From: Dyadobacter frigoris
GTDB taxonomy: Bacteria > Bacteroidota > Bacteroidia > Cytophagales > Spirosomataceae
NCBI RefSeq assembly: GCF_005280585.1
Contig: NZ_SZVO01000011.1
Location: forward strand, 391-64,390
Length of the DNA: 64,000 nt
Reading direction: 5' to 3'
A model generated the notes under the pieces. The model was not told where the DNA came from and made no database searches. It saw only the letters and a list, made by a program, of their open reading frames with translations. A program made the position numbers and the translations under genes. Of this stretch, positions 55,032 through 61,296 are shown one piece after another (positions within the stretch are counted from its first letter, which is position 1; the number at the start of each line of letters is the position of its first letter).

Positions 55032-55391
55032 TCCAAAAATTCATTCAAATTCATAAGACTGATGCAAGCTAAAAAATTTGTCGTTACTCCCGAATATTTT
55101 TTCTGTTGGACGAACTATAAAAATATAATGCATGTTTCTTTCAAGTAACATTTTTTTTTACAAAATTTGCATCCTCTTAGACGGATCAACAAACCAAATG
55201 AATAGCAACGGAATACATACTGTGCTTCATACTACACCTTTCAGGTTTAGGTCCCCCAGGACCGTCTAACTCTTGTTTACCTATGTGGTAAAACTTCTAT
55301 CCCTATCTTTTTTAAATTTTTGAAACGTCCCATCGTAATTTTCTGGGAATTTAATTTTTGTTTCGAACAATTTTCGTCAGTAAATTAATAA
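55032..55391. other. Divergent intergenic region before the arginine cluster
   Basis: 360 bp without a gene between aat (minus) and the GNAT gene (plus). It contains the palindromic element at 55177-55269, a T-run (55151-55159) and AT-rich leader sequence. An arginine-responsive operator could be here, but I saw no ArgR-box-like pair. Confidence 0.4.
55177..55269. repeat. Short element bounded by inverted TTAGACGG / CCGTCTAA
   Basis: 93 nt with exact 8-bp terminal inverted repeats (55177-55184, 55262-55269). Next to the right end is a hairpin GGTCC-CCCA-GGACC (55250-55263). No coding capacity. Looks like a small non-autonomous repeat element or a structured RNA in the leader of the GNAT gene. 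Confidence 0.5.
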
Positions 55392-56102
55392 ATGAAAAAT
55401 ACCGAAGTAGTAGGCAGTAAGTTCATTATACAAACCGCCAATGAAAATCATTTCCATTTCGCAGATACAATTTGTGCTGAAATGGAAGAGAGTGCCAAAA
55501 AACGTGGTACTGGTATAGCAAAACGCTCTCCTGTTTATATCATGGAAAAAATGGTAGAAGGAAAAGCGATTATTGCCACAACTGATACAGGCGTGTGGGT
55601 TGGTTTTTGTTATATCGAAACCTGGGAACATGGAAAGTTCGTGGCCAATTCCGGGCTTATCGTACATCCGGACTTTCGTCAGAGTGGTATGGCAAAAGCG
55701 ATCAAGCAAAAAGCTTTTGAACTTTCACGTCTAAAATATCCGGATGCCAAAATTATTGGTATCACAACCAGCTTGCCTGTAATGAAGATCAACTCCGATC
55801 TTGGTTATGAACCTGTTACATTCAGTGAACTTCCTGCGGATGACGCTTTCTGGAAAGGCTGCGCCAGCTGTGTAAATTATGATGTACTTACCCGTACCGG
55901 CAGAAAACATTGTTTATGTACTGGTATGATGTACAATCCTGAAGAACATAAAAAAACCGAGGCACAACCGGAAAAAGACACTTGGGATTTCCTGAAAGAA
56001 TCCAGCCTTTACGAGCGTTGGATGCGTATAAAGCAACGTATTTTGTTGCGAAGGGAAGAACGTGCCAAAAAGAAAAATGCCGAGGCGGTGCTCGTACACT
56101 AA
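55392..56102 (+). CDS. GNAT-family acyltransferase of the arginine cluster
   Basis: 236 residues. The GNAT fold (about 10-150) has VANSGLIVHPDFRQSGMAKAIKQKAFELS, the acyl-CoA loop. A cysteine-rich segment follows (GCASCVNYDVLTRTGRKHCLCTGMMY), then a basic C-terminal helix. It lies upstream of argG, as a similar gene does in Bacteroides, where it has been proposed to make N-succinyl- or N-acetylglutamate. The pathway otherwise lacks its first enzyme here, so this is the best candidate (inference from context). It has its own terminator at 56139. Confidence 0.75.
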   Translation: MKNTEVVGSKFIIQTANENHFHFADTICAEMEESAKKRGTGIAKRSPVYIMEKMVEGKAIIATTDTGVWVGFCYIETWEHGKFVANSGLIVHPDFRQSGMAKAIKQKAFELSRLKYPDAKIIGITTSLPVMKINSDLGYEPVTFSELPADDAFWKGCASCVNYDVLTRTGRKHCLCTGMMYNPEEHKKTEAQPEKDTWDFLKESSLYERWMRIKQRILLRREERAKKKNAEAVLVH

Positions 56103-56138
56103 GTACAGCACTCATATTATTGATTATTATATCATTCT

Positions 56139-56184
56139 AAATACCTCGCCCGGCAGCTTTTAAACTCCGATGCGAGGTATTTTT
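56139..56184 (+). terminator. Terminator after the GNAT gene
   Basis: AAATACCTCGC pairs with GCGAGGTATTT (56172-56182) across a 22-nt loop, then T residues. It separates the acyltransferase from argG. Confidence 0.75.
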
Positions 56185-56213
56185 CGTTATATCCTGAATT
56201 AAAATAGTATTAA

Positions 56214-56242
56214 GGGAATAAGCTTTTCCCAATTCGGGAATA
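56214..56242 (+). promoter_or_regulatory. GGGAATA direct repeats with intervening TTCCC: candidate operator
   Basis: GGGAATA at 56214-56220 and 56236-56242, 22 nt apart (two helical turns). TTCCC (56226-56230) between them makes inverted pairs with each. A weak -7-like TACTTTTA follows at 56249-56256. It lies just before the small gene at 56265 and argG. Confidence 0.4.
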
Positions 56243-56264
56243 CTTAAGTACTTTTACACACTAA

Positions 56265-56507
56265 ATGGAAACTAAAAAACTTTCAATCAATTTGGACGAA
56301 ATAGTAATCAAACCGATTACTAATCAGGACGATTTTGAGAATGCCAGTAATATTATTGATGCCTTAGTTGATGCCGATTTAATAGAAAATAGCTCCGAAA
56401 GGAAAAAAGCAATGGATATTTTGGAGGCAGTTGCAATTTTAGCAATTGAATATGAAAAGAAGCACTTTTCAATTCCAAAACCCAGTTCAAATAAAGTCAA
56501 CAAGTAA
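56265..56507 (+). CDS. Small HigA-N-terminal-like protein (stand-alone)
   Basis: 80 residues. Begins METKKLSINLDEIVIKPI and continues DDFENASNIIDALVDADLIENSSERKKAMDILEAVAILAIEYEKKHFSIPKP. The arrangement E-x-x-x-x-I-D-x-L ... S-x-E-x-x-x-x-x-x-L-E ... Y-E-x-x-H-F-x-I-P-x-P matches the N-terminal domain of HigA-like antitoxins; the helix-turn-helix is missing. It is 47 nt before argG on the same strand, so it may be in the argG transcript. No toxin is next to it. It may have an accessory role, or be a fragment kept by position. Confidence 0.6.
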   Translation: METKKLSINLDEIVIKPITNQDDFENASNIIDALVDADLIENSSERKKAMDILEAVAILAIEYEKKHFSIPKPSSNKVNK

Positions 56508-56553
56508 CATTTAGGTAGTTTTAAATAGAACAAGAATCATATTAATAAATAGA

Positions 56554-57753
56554 ATGTCACAGCCCAAAGTAGTATTAGCGTTTAGTGGAGGATTGGATAC
56601 CTCATTTTGTGTAAAGTATTTAGCCGAAGATAAAGGCTATGAAGTTTATTCAGTTTTGGTTGACACCGGTGGTTTCACAGAAGAAGACCTTAAAACTATT
56701 GAAGCGAATGCCTATTCATTAGGAGTGAAAAATCATGCTACTATTTCAAAAACAGCAGATTACTACAATGATTGTATCAAATATCTGATTTTTGGTAATG
56801 TTTTGAAAAACAATACTTATCCACTTTCCGTAAGTGCTGAGCGCGTTTTTCAGGCAGTTGCTGTTGCTGAATATGCAAAAGAAATTGGCGCAACTGCGAT
56901 TGCACATGGAAGTACAGGTGCAGGAAATGACCAGGTTCGTTTTGATATGGCGTTCCGTATTATCATTCCGGAAGCTGAAATTATTACGCCAATCCGTGAT
57001 TTGAAGCTTTCGCGTGAGGCTGAAATTGAATATCTGACGAAAAAAGGCGTTGGCCGCGAATGGGCGAAAGCAGCATACAGTATCAACAAAGGACTTTGGG
57101 GAACTTCGGTTGGAGGAAAAGAGACTTTAACTTCTGAAAAATATCTTCCGGAAGAAGCATGGCCAACGCAGGTTTCTAAAACTGAACCCGAAACTATTAC
57201 GCTGGAATTTGTTGAAGGTGAATTGAAAGGTGTAGCAGGAGAAACTTTCGAAAATCCGGTTAACGCCATTCAAAAATTGGCTTCTATTGCGCAACCTTTC
57301 GGAATTGGACGTGATATTCACGTGGGTGATACGATTATTGGTATCAAAGGACGCGTTGGTTTTGAAGCCGCAGCTCCTTTGGTTATCATTAAAGCACATC
57401 ATACGCTTGAAAAACACGTTTTGAGCGAGCAGCAGCTTTATTGGAAAGAACAACTTTCTAACTGGTATGGTAGCCTGCTTCATAAAGGTCAGTTTACAGA
57501 ACCTGTTATGCGTAACATAGAAGCTTTCTTATCTGATACGCAGTCGCATGTTACGGGAAAAGTGCATGTGCATCTTGCTCCATACCGTTTCCATGTAGAA
57601 GGAATTGAATCTCCATTTGATTTGATGTCTTCGAAATTCGGAAGTTATGGTGAAATGAATAATGCCTGGACAGGAGACGATGTAAGAGGATTTTCGAAAG
57701 TTGCTTCTAATCAGGTGATGATTTATCAGAAAGTAAGCGAGAGTAATGATTAA
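56554..57753 (+). CDS. argG: Argininosuccinate synthase
   Basis: 399 residues. Condenses citrulline and aspartate at the cost of ATP. The PP-loop is VVLAFSGGLDTSFCVKYL (about residues 5-22). Further family motifs are IAHGSTGAGNDQVRFDMAF, EYLTKKGVGREWAKAAYSINKGLWG and SPFDLMSSKFGSYGEMNNAWTGDDVRGF. Length near 400 is normal. Its promoter is probably in 56185-56264. Next downstream is a toxin-antitoxin insert before argC. Confidence 0.97.
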   Translation: MSQPKVVLAFSGGLDTSFCVKYLAEDKGYEVYSVLVDTGGFTEEDLKTIEANAYSLGVKNHATISKTADYYNDCIKYLIFGNVLKNNTYPLSVSAERVFQAVAVAEYAKEIGATAIAHGSTGAGNDQVRFDMAFRIIIPEAEIITPIRDLKLSREAEIEYLTKKGVGREWAKAAYSINKGLWGTSVGGKETLTSEKYLPEEAWPTQVSKTEPETITLEFVEGELKGVAGETFENPVNAIQKLASIAQPFGIGRDIHVGDTIIGIKGRVGFEAAAPLVIIKAHHTLEKHVLSEQQLYWKEQLSNWYGSLLHKGQFTEPVMRNIEAFLSDTQSHVTGKVHVHLAPYRFHVEGIESPFDLMSSKFGSYGEMNNAWTGDDVRGFSKVASNQVMIYQKVSESND

Positions 57754-57786
57754 TTCCGGGCGGCCGGTGCCGTTAAGGGTTAATGA

Positions 57787-57808
57787 TTAAGGGTTAATTG
57801 TTAATGGT
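57787..57808. repeat. Dispersed TTAAGGGTTAATTG-type repeat, copy 2
   Basis: 22 nt identical to 36461-36482, within a longer run of GTTAAGGG/GTTAATGG-like units from 57772. It marks the left border of the toxin-antitoxin insert in the arg operon. Confidence 0.6.
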
Positions 57809-57827
57809 AGTGATTGGTCTACAAGTT

Positions 57828-57835
57828 TATATTTG
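57828..57835 (+). promoter_or_regulatory. Toxin-antitoxin promoter -7 element (TATATTTG)
   Basis: A TAnnTTTG match 23 nt before the antitoxin ATG. The module could drive itself and the downstream argC. Confidence 0.5.
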
Positions 57836-57857
57836 ACAAGTTTTAAAGTTTTTGATT

Positions 57858-58094
57858 ATGACAATAACAGAACTGCAAAATCAAATTCAGCGCAAGACGC
57901 TGGAATTGCCTCCTGATTTACTTCAGGAAGTATTTGATTATATGGAATTTATTGTTGAAAAAAAACGGAAGAGATTATTTTCGTCCGATCAGGAATTTCA
58001 AAAATGGTGGAAAAACCTTGATAACTTTTCTGATGATTTTATGAAGGATCGTACGCAACCTCCATTAGATAAACTTGAAAATTTGTTTGAATGA
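57858..58094 (+). CDS. Antitoxin (DUF2281/VapB-like)
   Basis: 78 residues from ATG 57858; an in-frame TTG is 6 nt upstream. It reads ITELQNQIQRKTLELPPDLLQEVFDYMEFIV, typical of DUF2281-like antitoxins, followed by an acidic and aromatic tail (FQKWWKNLDNF) likely to bind the toxin. Stop overlaps the VapC start by 4 nt. Neutralises VapC. Confidence 0.8.
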   Translation: MTITELQNQIQRKTLELPPDLLQEVFDYMEFIVEKKRKRLFSSDQEFQKWWKNLDNFSDDFMKDRTQPPLDKLENLFE

Positions 58095-58492
58095 AGTATT
58101 TGCTTGATACTAATATTATCGCCTACATTATAAATGAAAGGCCACCTGAGGTAATTTCTAAATTTCTGTCACTATCCAAAGATGAAATTTTCGTCTCCTC
58201 AATTGTCGTAGCAGAACTATGGTATGGCGTTGTTAAAAGTCACAAAAAAGAGCAGAATAAAACAGCTTTGGAAGAATTTTTAGCTCCTTTGACAATTGTC
58301 GATTTTGATTTCACAGCAGCAAAGTTTTATGGATTAATTCGTGCAGATTTAGAAGCTAAGGGTTTAATAATTGGTTCAAATGATATATTAATCGCAGCAC
58401 ACGCTCTTAGTTTAGGACTTACTTTGGTTACAAATAATACCAAAGAGTTTGGAAGAGTGATTGGTTTGAAATTAGAAAATTGGGTGGAATAA
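58091..58492 (+). CDS. vapC: VapC-family PIN-domain ribonuclease toxin
   Basis: 133 residues, complete. Catalytic acids: D6 in LLDTNIIAYI, E in VVAELWYGV, and D in GSNDILIAAHAL, with VTNNTKEFGRV at the end. It would cleave tRNA or rRNA in the family. The gene overlaps the antitoxin (ATGA) upstream. Its TAA shares one base with the argC ATG (TAATG), so argC translation is physically coupled to this toxin. Confidence 0.92.
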   Translation: MKYLLDTNIIAYIINERPPEVISKFLSLSKDEIFVSSIVVAELWYGVVKSHKKEQNKTALEEFLAPLTIVDFDFTAAKFYGLIRADLEAKGLIIGSNDILIAAHALSLGLTLVTNNTKEFGRVIGLKLENWVE

Positions 58493-59475
58493 TGAATAAA
58501 ATAAATATAGGCATTATCGGTGCCGCGGGTTATACTGGTGGAGAATTATTGAGAATTGTCATTAACCATCCGAATCTAAATATTGCCTTTGCACATAGTA
58601 AAAGCCAGATCGGGAAGCCGGTTTATGCTACGCATACAGATTTGTTGGGTGATACGGAACTGAGTTTTTCGGGAGAAGATATTCAAACCTTGTTAAATCA
58701 GGAAAGTTTGAACGCGATTTTCCTGTGCTCAGGCCATGGAGAATCGAAGAAGTTTCTGGATGAATATAACGTTCCTGAAACAGTTAAGATCATTGATCTA
58801 AGCACTGATTTCCGTGATGAATCAAATGGTTTCACGTACGGTTTACCTGAACTTCAAAAGGAAAAAATAGAGACTTCAAACAAAATCGCTAATCCAGGAT
58901 GTTTTGCGACGAGTATTGAGCTGGCGATTTTACCGTTAGCGAATGCTGGGTTGTTGAAAGAAGATGTGCACGTAAGTGCCGTGACTGGTAGTACCGGAGC
59001 AGGTCAGTCGCTGAGTGCAACGACACATTTTTCCTGGAGAAATAATAATCTGTCGATTTACAAGGCTTTCGCGCATCAACACCTGACTGAGATTAAAATG
59101 AGTCTACGGAAATTGCAGGCTGGTTTCGACAAGGCAGTGAATTTTGTTCCATATCGCGGTGATTTTACTCGTGGAATAATGGCCAATGTTTACACGCCTT
59201 ATTCCGGAACGATTGAAGAAGCGAAAGAAATTTATAAAAATTATTACGCTGAACATCCTTTTACGCATGTAAGCGATTCGCCGATTGATGTGAAACAAGT
59301 GGTTAATACCAATAAATGTTTCATTCATTTGGAAGTACATGACGGTCAGTTGTTGATCAGCAGTATCATTGATAATTTAACAAAAGGTGCTTCGGGACAG
59401 GCCGTTCAAAACCTGAACCTGATCTTCGGATTACCGGAAGATGCAGGATTAAGGTTAAAGGCACCCTCATTCTGA
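58492..59475 (+). CDS. argC: N-acetyl-gamma-glutamyl-phosphate reductase
   Basis: 327 residues from ATG 58492; the frame opens a few codons earlier without a better start. NADPH-dependent reduction of N-acylglutamyl phosphate. Nucleotide motif NIGIIGAAGYTGGELLRI; catalytic Cys in ANPGCFATSIELAIL; AVTGSTGAGQSLS; His in FAHQHLTEIKM. Between argG and argC sits a VapBC module; after argC, a palindromic spacer precedes argD. argB is not in the window. Confidence 0.95.
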   Translation: MNKINIGIIGAAGYTGGELLRIVINHPNLNIAFAHSKSQIGKPVYATHTDLLGDTELSFSGEDIQTLLNQESLNAIFLCSGHGESKKFLDEYNVPETVKIIDLSTDFRDESNGFTYGLPELQKEKIETSNKIANPGCFATSIELAILPLANAGLLKEDVHVSAVTGSTGAGQSLSATTHFSWRNNNLSIYKAFAHQHLTEIKMSLRKLQAGFDKAVNFVPYRGDFTRGIMANVYTPYSGTIEEAKEIYKNYYAEHPFTHVSDSPIDVKQVVNTNKCFIHLEVHDGQLLISSIIDNLTKGASGQAVQNLNLIFGLPEDAGLRLKAPSF

Positions 59476-59481
59476 TTTTTG

Positions 59482-59574
59482 TTTAAACGCAGAGTTAAGG
59501 AGTTAAGCGCAGAGGACGCTGAAACTTTTTCTCTGCAGCACTCCGCGTAAAAACTCATTTCCTCTGCGTTAAAA
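59482..59574. repeat. Imperfect palindromic element between argC and argD
   Basis: Left arm from 59482 and right arm ending near 59574 are inverted copies, exact at AACGCAGAG (59486-59494) / CTCTGCGTT (59562-59570), with further CGCAGAGG / CTCTGC units inside. No coding capacity. It shares CGCA-spaced architecture with the inverted repeats around the GxxExxY gene at 60848. Confidence 0.65.
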
Positions 59575-59584
59575 AAATATTACT

Positions 59585-60718
59585 ATGTCACATTTATTTG
59601 ATGTTTATCCACTTTACGATATAGAACCTGTAAAAGCTGAGGGCTGCTATTTATGGGATACGAATGGTACTAAATACCTGGATCTTTATGGCGGACACGC
59701 GGTGATTTCCGTTGGACATTGTCATCCGTATTATGTAGATATGTTAAGCAAGCAGCTTCATGCGATTAACTTTTACTCGAATTCAGTAAAAATATCTTTG
59801 CAGGAAGAATTGGCGGAAAAACTTGGAGAGCTTTCAGGTTACCCGGATTATAAACTTTTCCTTGTTAATTCAGGCGCGGAAGCGAACGAAAATGCGTTAA
59901 AACTGGCTTCGTTTCATACAGGTCGCTCAAAAGTGGTAGCCTTTACAAAGGCATTTCATGGACGTACTGCCGGCGCTGTTGCCGCGACAGACAATCCGTC
60001 AATTGTTGCTCCTGTTAATTACAACAAACACGTTACTTTCCTTCCTTTCAATGACATTGACGCACTTCAGGAAGGTATTACGGATGAAGTTTGTGCCGTA
60101 ATCGTTGAAGGAATTCAGGGCGTTGGCGGGATTCAGGTCAGTAGTGATGAATTTCTTCAGGCTTTGCGGAAACGTTGTGATGAGACTGGTGCTGTATTAA
60201 TTCTTGACAGCGTACAGTGTGGTTATGGCCGTACCGGAAAATTCTTCTCGCACCAGTTCAGCGGAGTCCACCCTGATCTGATGACAATGGCGAAAGGTAT
60301 GGGTAATGGTTTCCCAATCGGCGGCGTTTTGATTTCTCCGAAATTTAAGGCTAGCTATGGTTTGCTAGGTACTACCTTTGGCGGAAATCACATGGCCTGT
60401 GCTGCGGGAATTGCTGTGCTTGACATTATGAAAAACGAAAATCTTTTGGATAATGCTACGGAAATCGGAGAATATCTGCTGAATGGCATCAAAGAAATCG
60501 GTGGATATAAAGAACTTCGTGGACGTGGTCTAATGATCGGGATTGAATACGATTTCCCGGTTAAAGATCTTCGGAATAAATTACTATTTGAGCATAAAAT
60601 GTTCACGGGTGTAGCCGGGGCTAATACAATTCGGTTGTTGCCTTCGCTTGCATTAGGAAAAAAGGAAGCTGATTTGTTCCTGGAATCTTTGAGAATAGAA
60701 GTTACGAGTCTTTCTTAA
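59585..60718 (+). CDS. argD: N-acyl-ornithine aminotransferase
   Basis: 377 residues. PLP enzyme making N-acylornithine. Aminotransferase class III motifs: LVNSGAEANENALKLAS, AFHGRTAGAVAATDN, LILDSVQCGYGRTGKFFSHQ, and the Schiff-base Lys in MTMAKGMGNGFPIGG. The length is typical. The stop codon (60716-60718) lies inside the first copy of a 95-bp direct repeat. Confidence 0.95.
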   Translation: MSHLFDVYPLYDIEPVKAEGCYLWDTNGTKYLDLYGGHAVISVGHCHPYYVDMLSKQLHAINFYSNSVKISLQEELAEKLGELSGYPDYKLFLVNSGAEANENALKLASFHTGRSKVVAFTKAFHGRTAGAVAATDNPSIVAPVNYNKHVTFLPFNDIDALQEGITDEVCAVIVEGIQGVGGIQVSSDEFLQALRKRCDETGAVLILDSVQCGYGRTGKFFSHQFSGVHPDLMTMAKGMGNGFPIGGVLISPKFKASYGLLGTTFGGNHMACAAGIAVLDIMKNENLLDNATEIGEYLLNGIKEIGGYKELRGRGLMIGIEYDFPVKDLRNKLLFEHKMFTGVAGANTIRLLPSLALGKKEADLFLESLRIEVTSLS

Positions 60719-60907
60719 CCGCAATGGGCGCAATAGGTTTTCGCAATGGATGCAATGGATATTTTTGAGAATAGAATTGCAAAACAAATCTATTTTTGTG
60801 CTCTGTAATCATTTTCTTAACCGCAATGGGCGCAATAGGTTTTCGCAATGGATGCAATGGATATTTTTGAGAATAGAATTGCAAAACAAATCTATTTTTG
60901 TGCTCTG
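60711..60907. repeat. 95-bp perfect direct repeat (60711-60805 and 60813-60907)
   Basis: Two identical copies separated by 7 nt (period 102). Copy 1 overlaps the end of argD. Copy 2 covers the leader and first 60 nt of the GxxExxY gene. The duplicated gene start in copy 1 hits TAA after 20 codons. Confidence 0.95.
60746..60808 (+). pseudogene. Aborted 5' copy of the GxxExxY gene
   Basis: 20 codons identical to the start of the gene at 60848 (MDAMDIFENRI...), ended by TAA at 60806-60808. It is a product of the 102-bp tandem duplication, not a functional gene, though its start may compete for ribosomes. Confidence 0.8.
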
Positions 60908-61285
60908 AAAGTACATAAGACATTGGGGCCAGGTTTACTGGAATCTGCTTATGAAGAATGCCTGTATTATGAAATTAAAAAAGAGGGTCTTTGGGTTGAA
61001 AAGCAAAAAGCACTTCCTCTTGTATATGAAGATATCAGACTTGAAGTCGGATATAGAATAGATTTATTGGTGGAGAATTGCGTGATCGTGGAAATCAAAG
61101 CTGTCGAAGCTCTTAACGATGTGCATACTGCTCAGTTATTAACTTATCTAAAACTAACGAATTGCAAACTTGGGCTATTGATTAATTTCAATGTAGCGTT
61201 AATAAAAAACGGTGTCAAAAGATTGGCAAACGGATTATAATTTTATTGCGTCCATTGCGAAAACCATTGCGTCCATTGCGGTTAA
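60817..61285. mobile_element. Inverted-repeat-framed cassette carrying a GxxExxY gene
   Basis: Left arm 60817-60858 (42 nt) and right arm 61245-61285 (41 nt) are inverted copies differing by two substitutions and one base, both built from repeated CGCAATGG-like units (TTAACCGCAATGGG...). The arms enclose the whole GxxExxY gene, and the left arm includes its ATG. No transposase is encoded; the GxxExxY protein is the only candidate for movement. Confidence 0.6.
60848..61240 (+). CDS. GxxExxY protein (PD-(D/E)XK nuclease superfamily-like)
   Basis: 130 residues from ATG 60848 (or ATG 60857). The family motif G-x-x-E-x-x-Y is seen as GLLESAYEECL. Then LPLVYEDIRLEVGYRIDLLVENCVIVEIKAVEAL gives a D-x(n)-E-x-K pattern (D in RIDLLV, E and K in VEIKAV), as in PD-(D/E)XK nucleases. 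It ends TNCKLGLLINFNVALIKNGVKRLANGL, typical of the family. The function of the family is unknown. Frequently found near short inverted repeats (from memory). Confidence 0.88.
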   Translation: MDAMDIFENRIAKQIYFCALKVHKTLGPGLLESAYEECLYYEIKKEGLWVEKQKALPLVYEDIRLEVGYRIDLLVENCVIVEIKAVEALNDVHTAQLLTYLKLTNCKLGLLINFNVALIKNGVKRLANGL

Positions 61286-61296
61286 ATACAATATTA

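Noticed and set aside
60702..60923. Minus-strand frame with an internally repeated 33-residue block at the 95-bp repeat
   Set aside because: The repetition is explained by the DNA duplication; no family resemblance and it overlaps argD and the GxxExxY gene.
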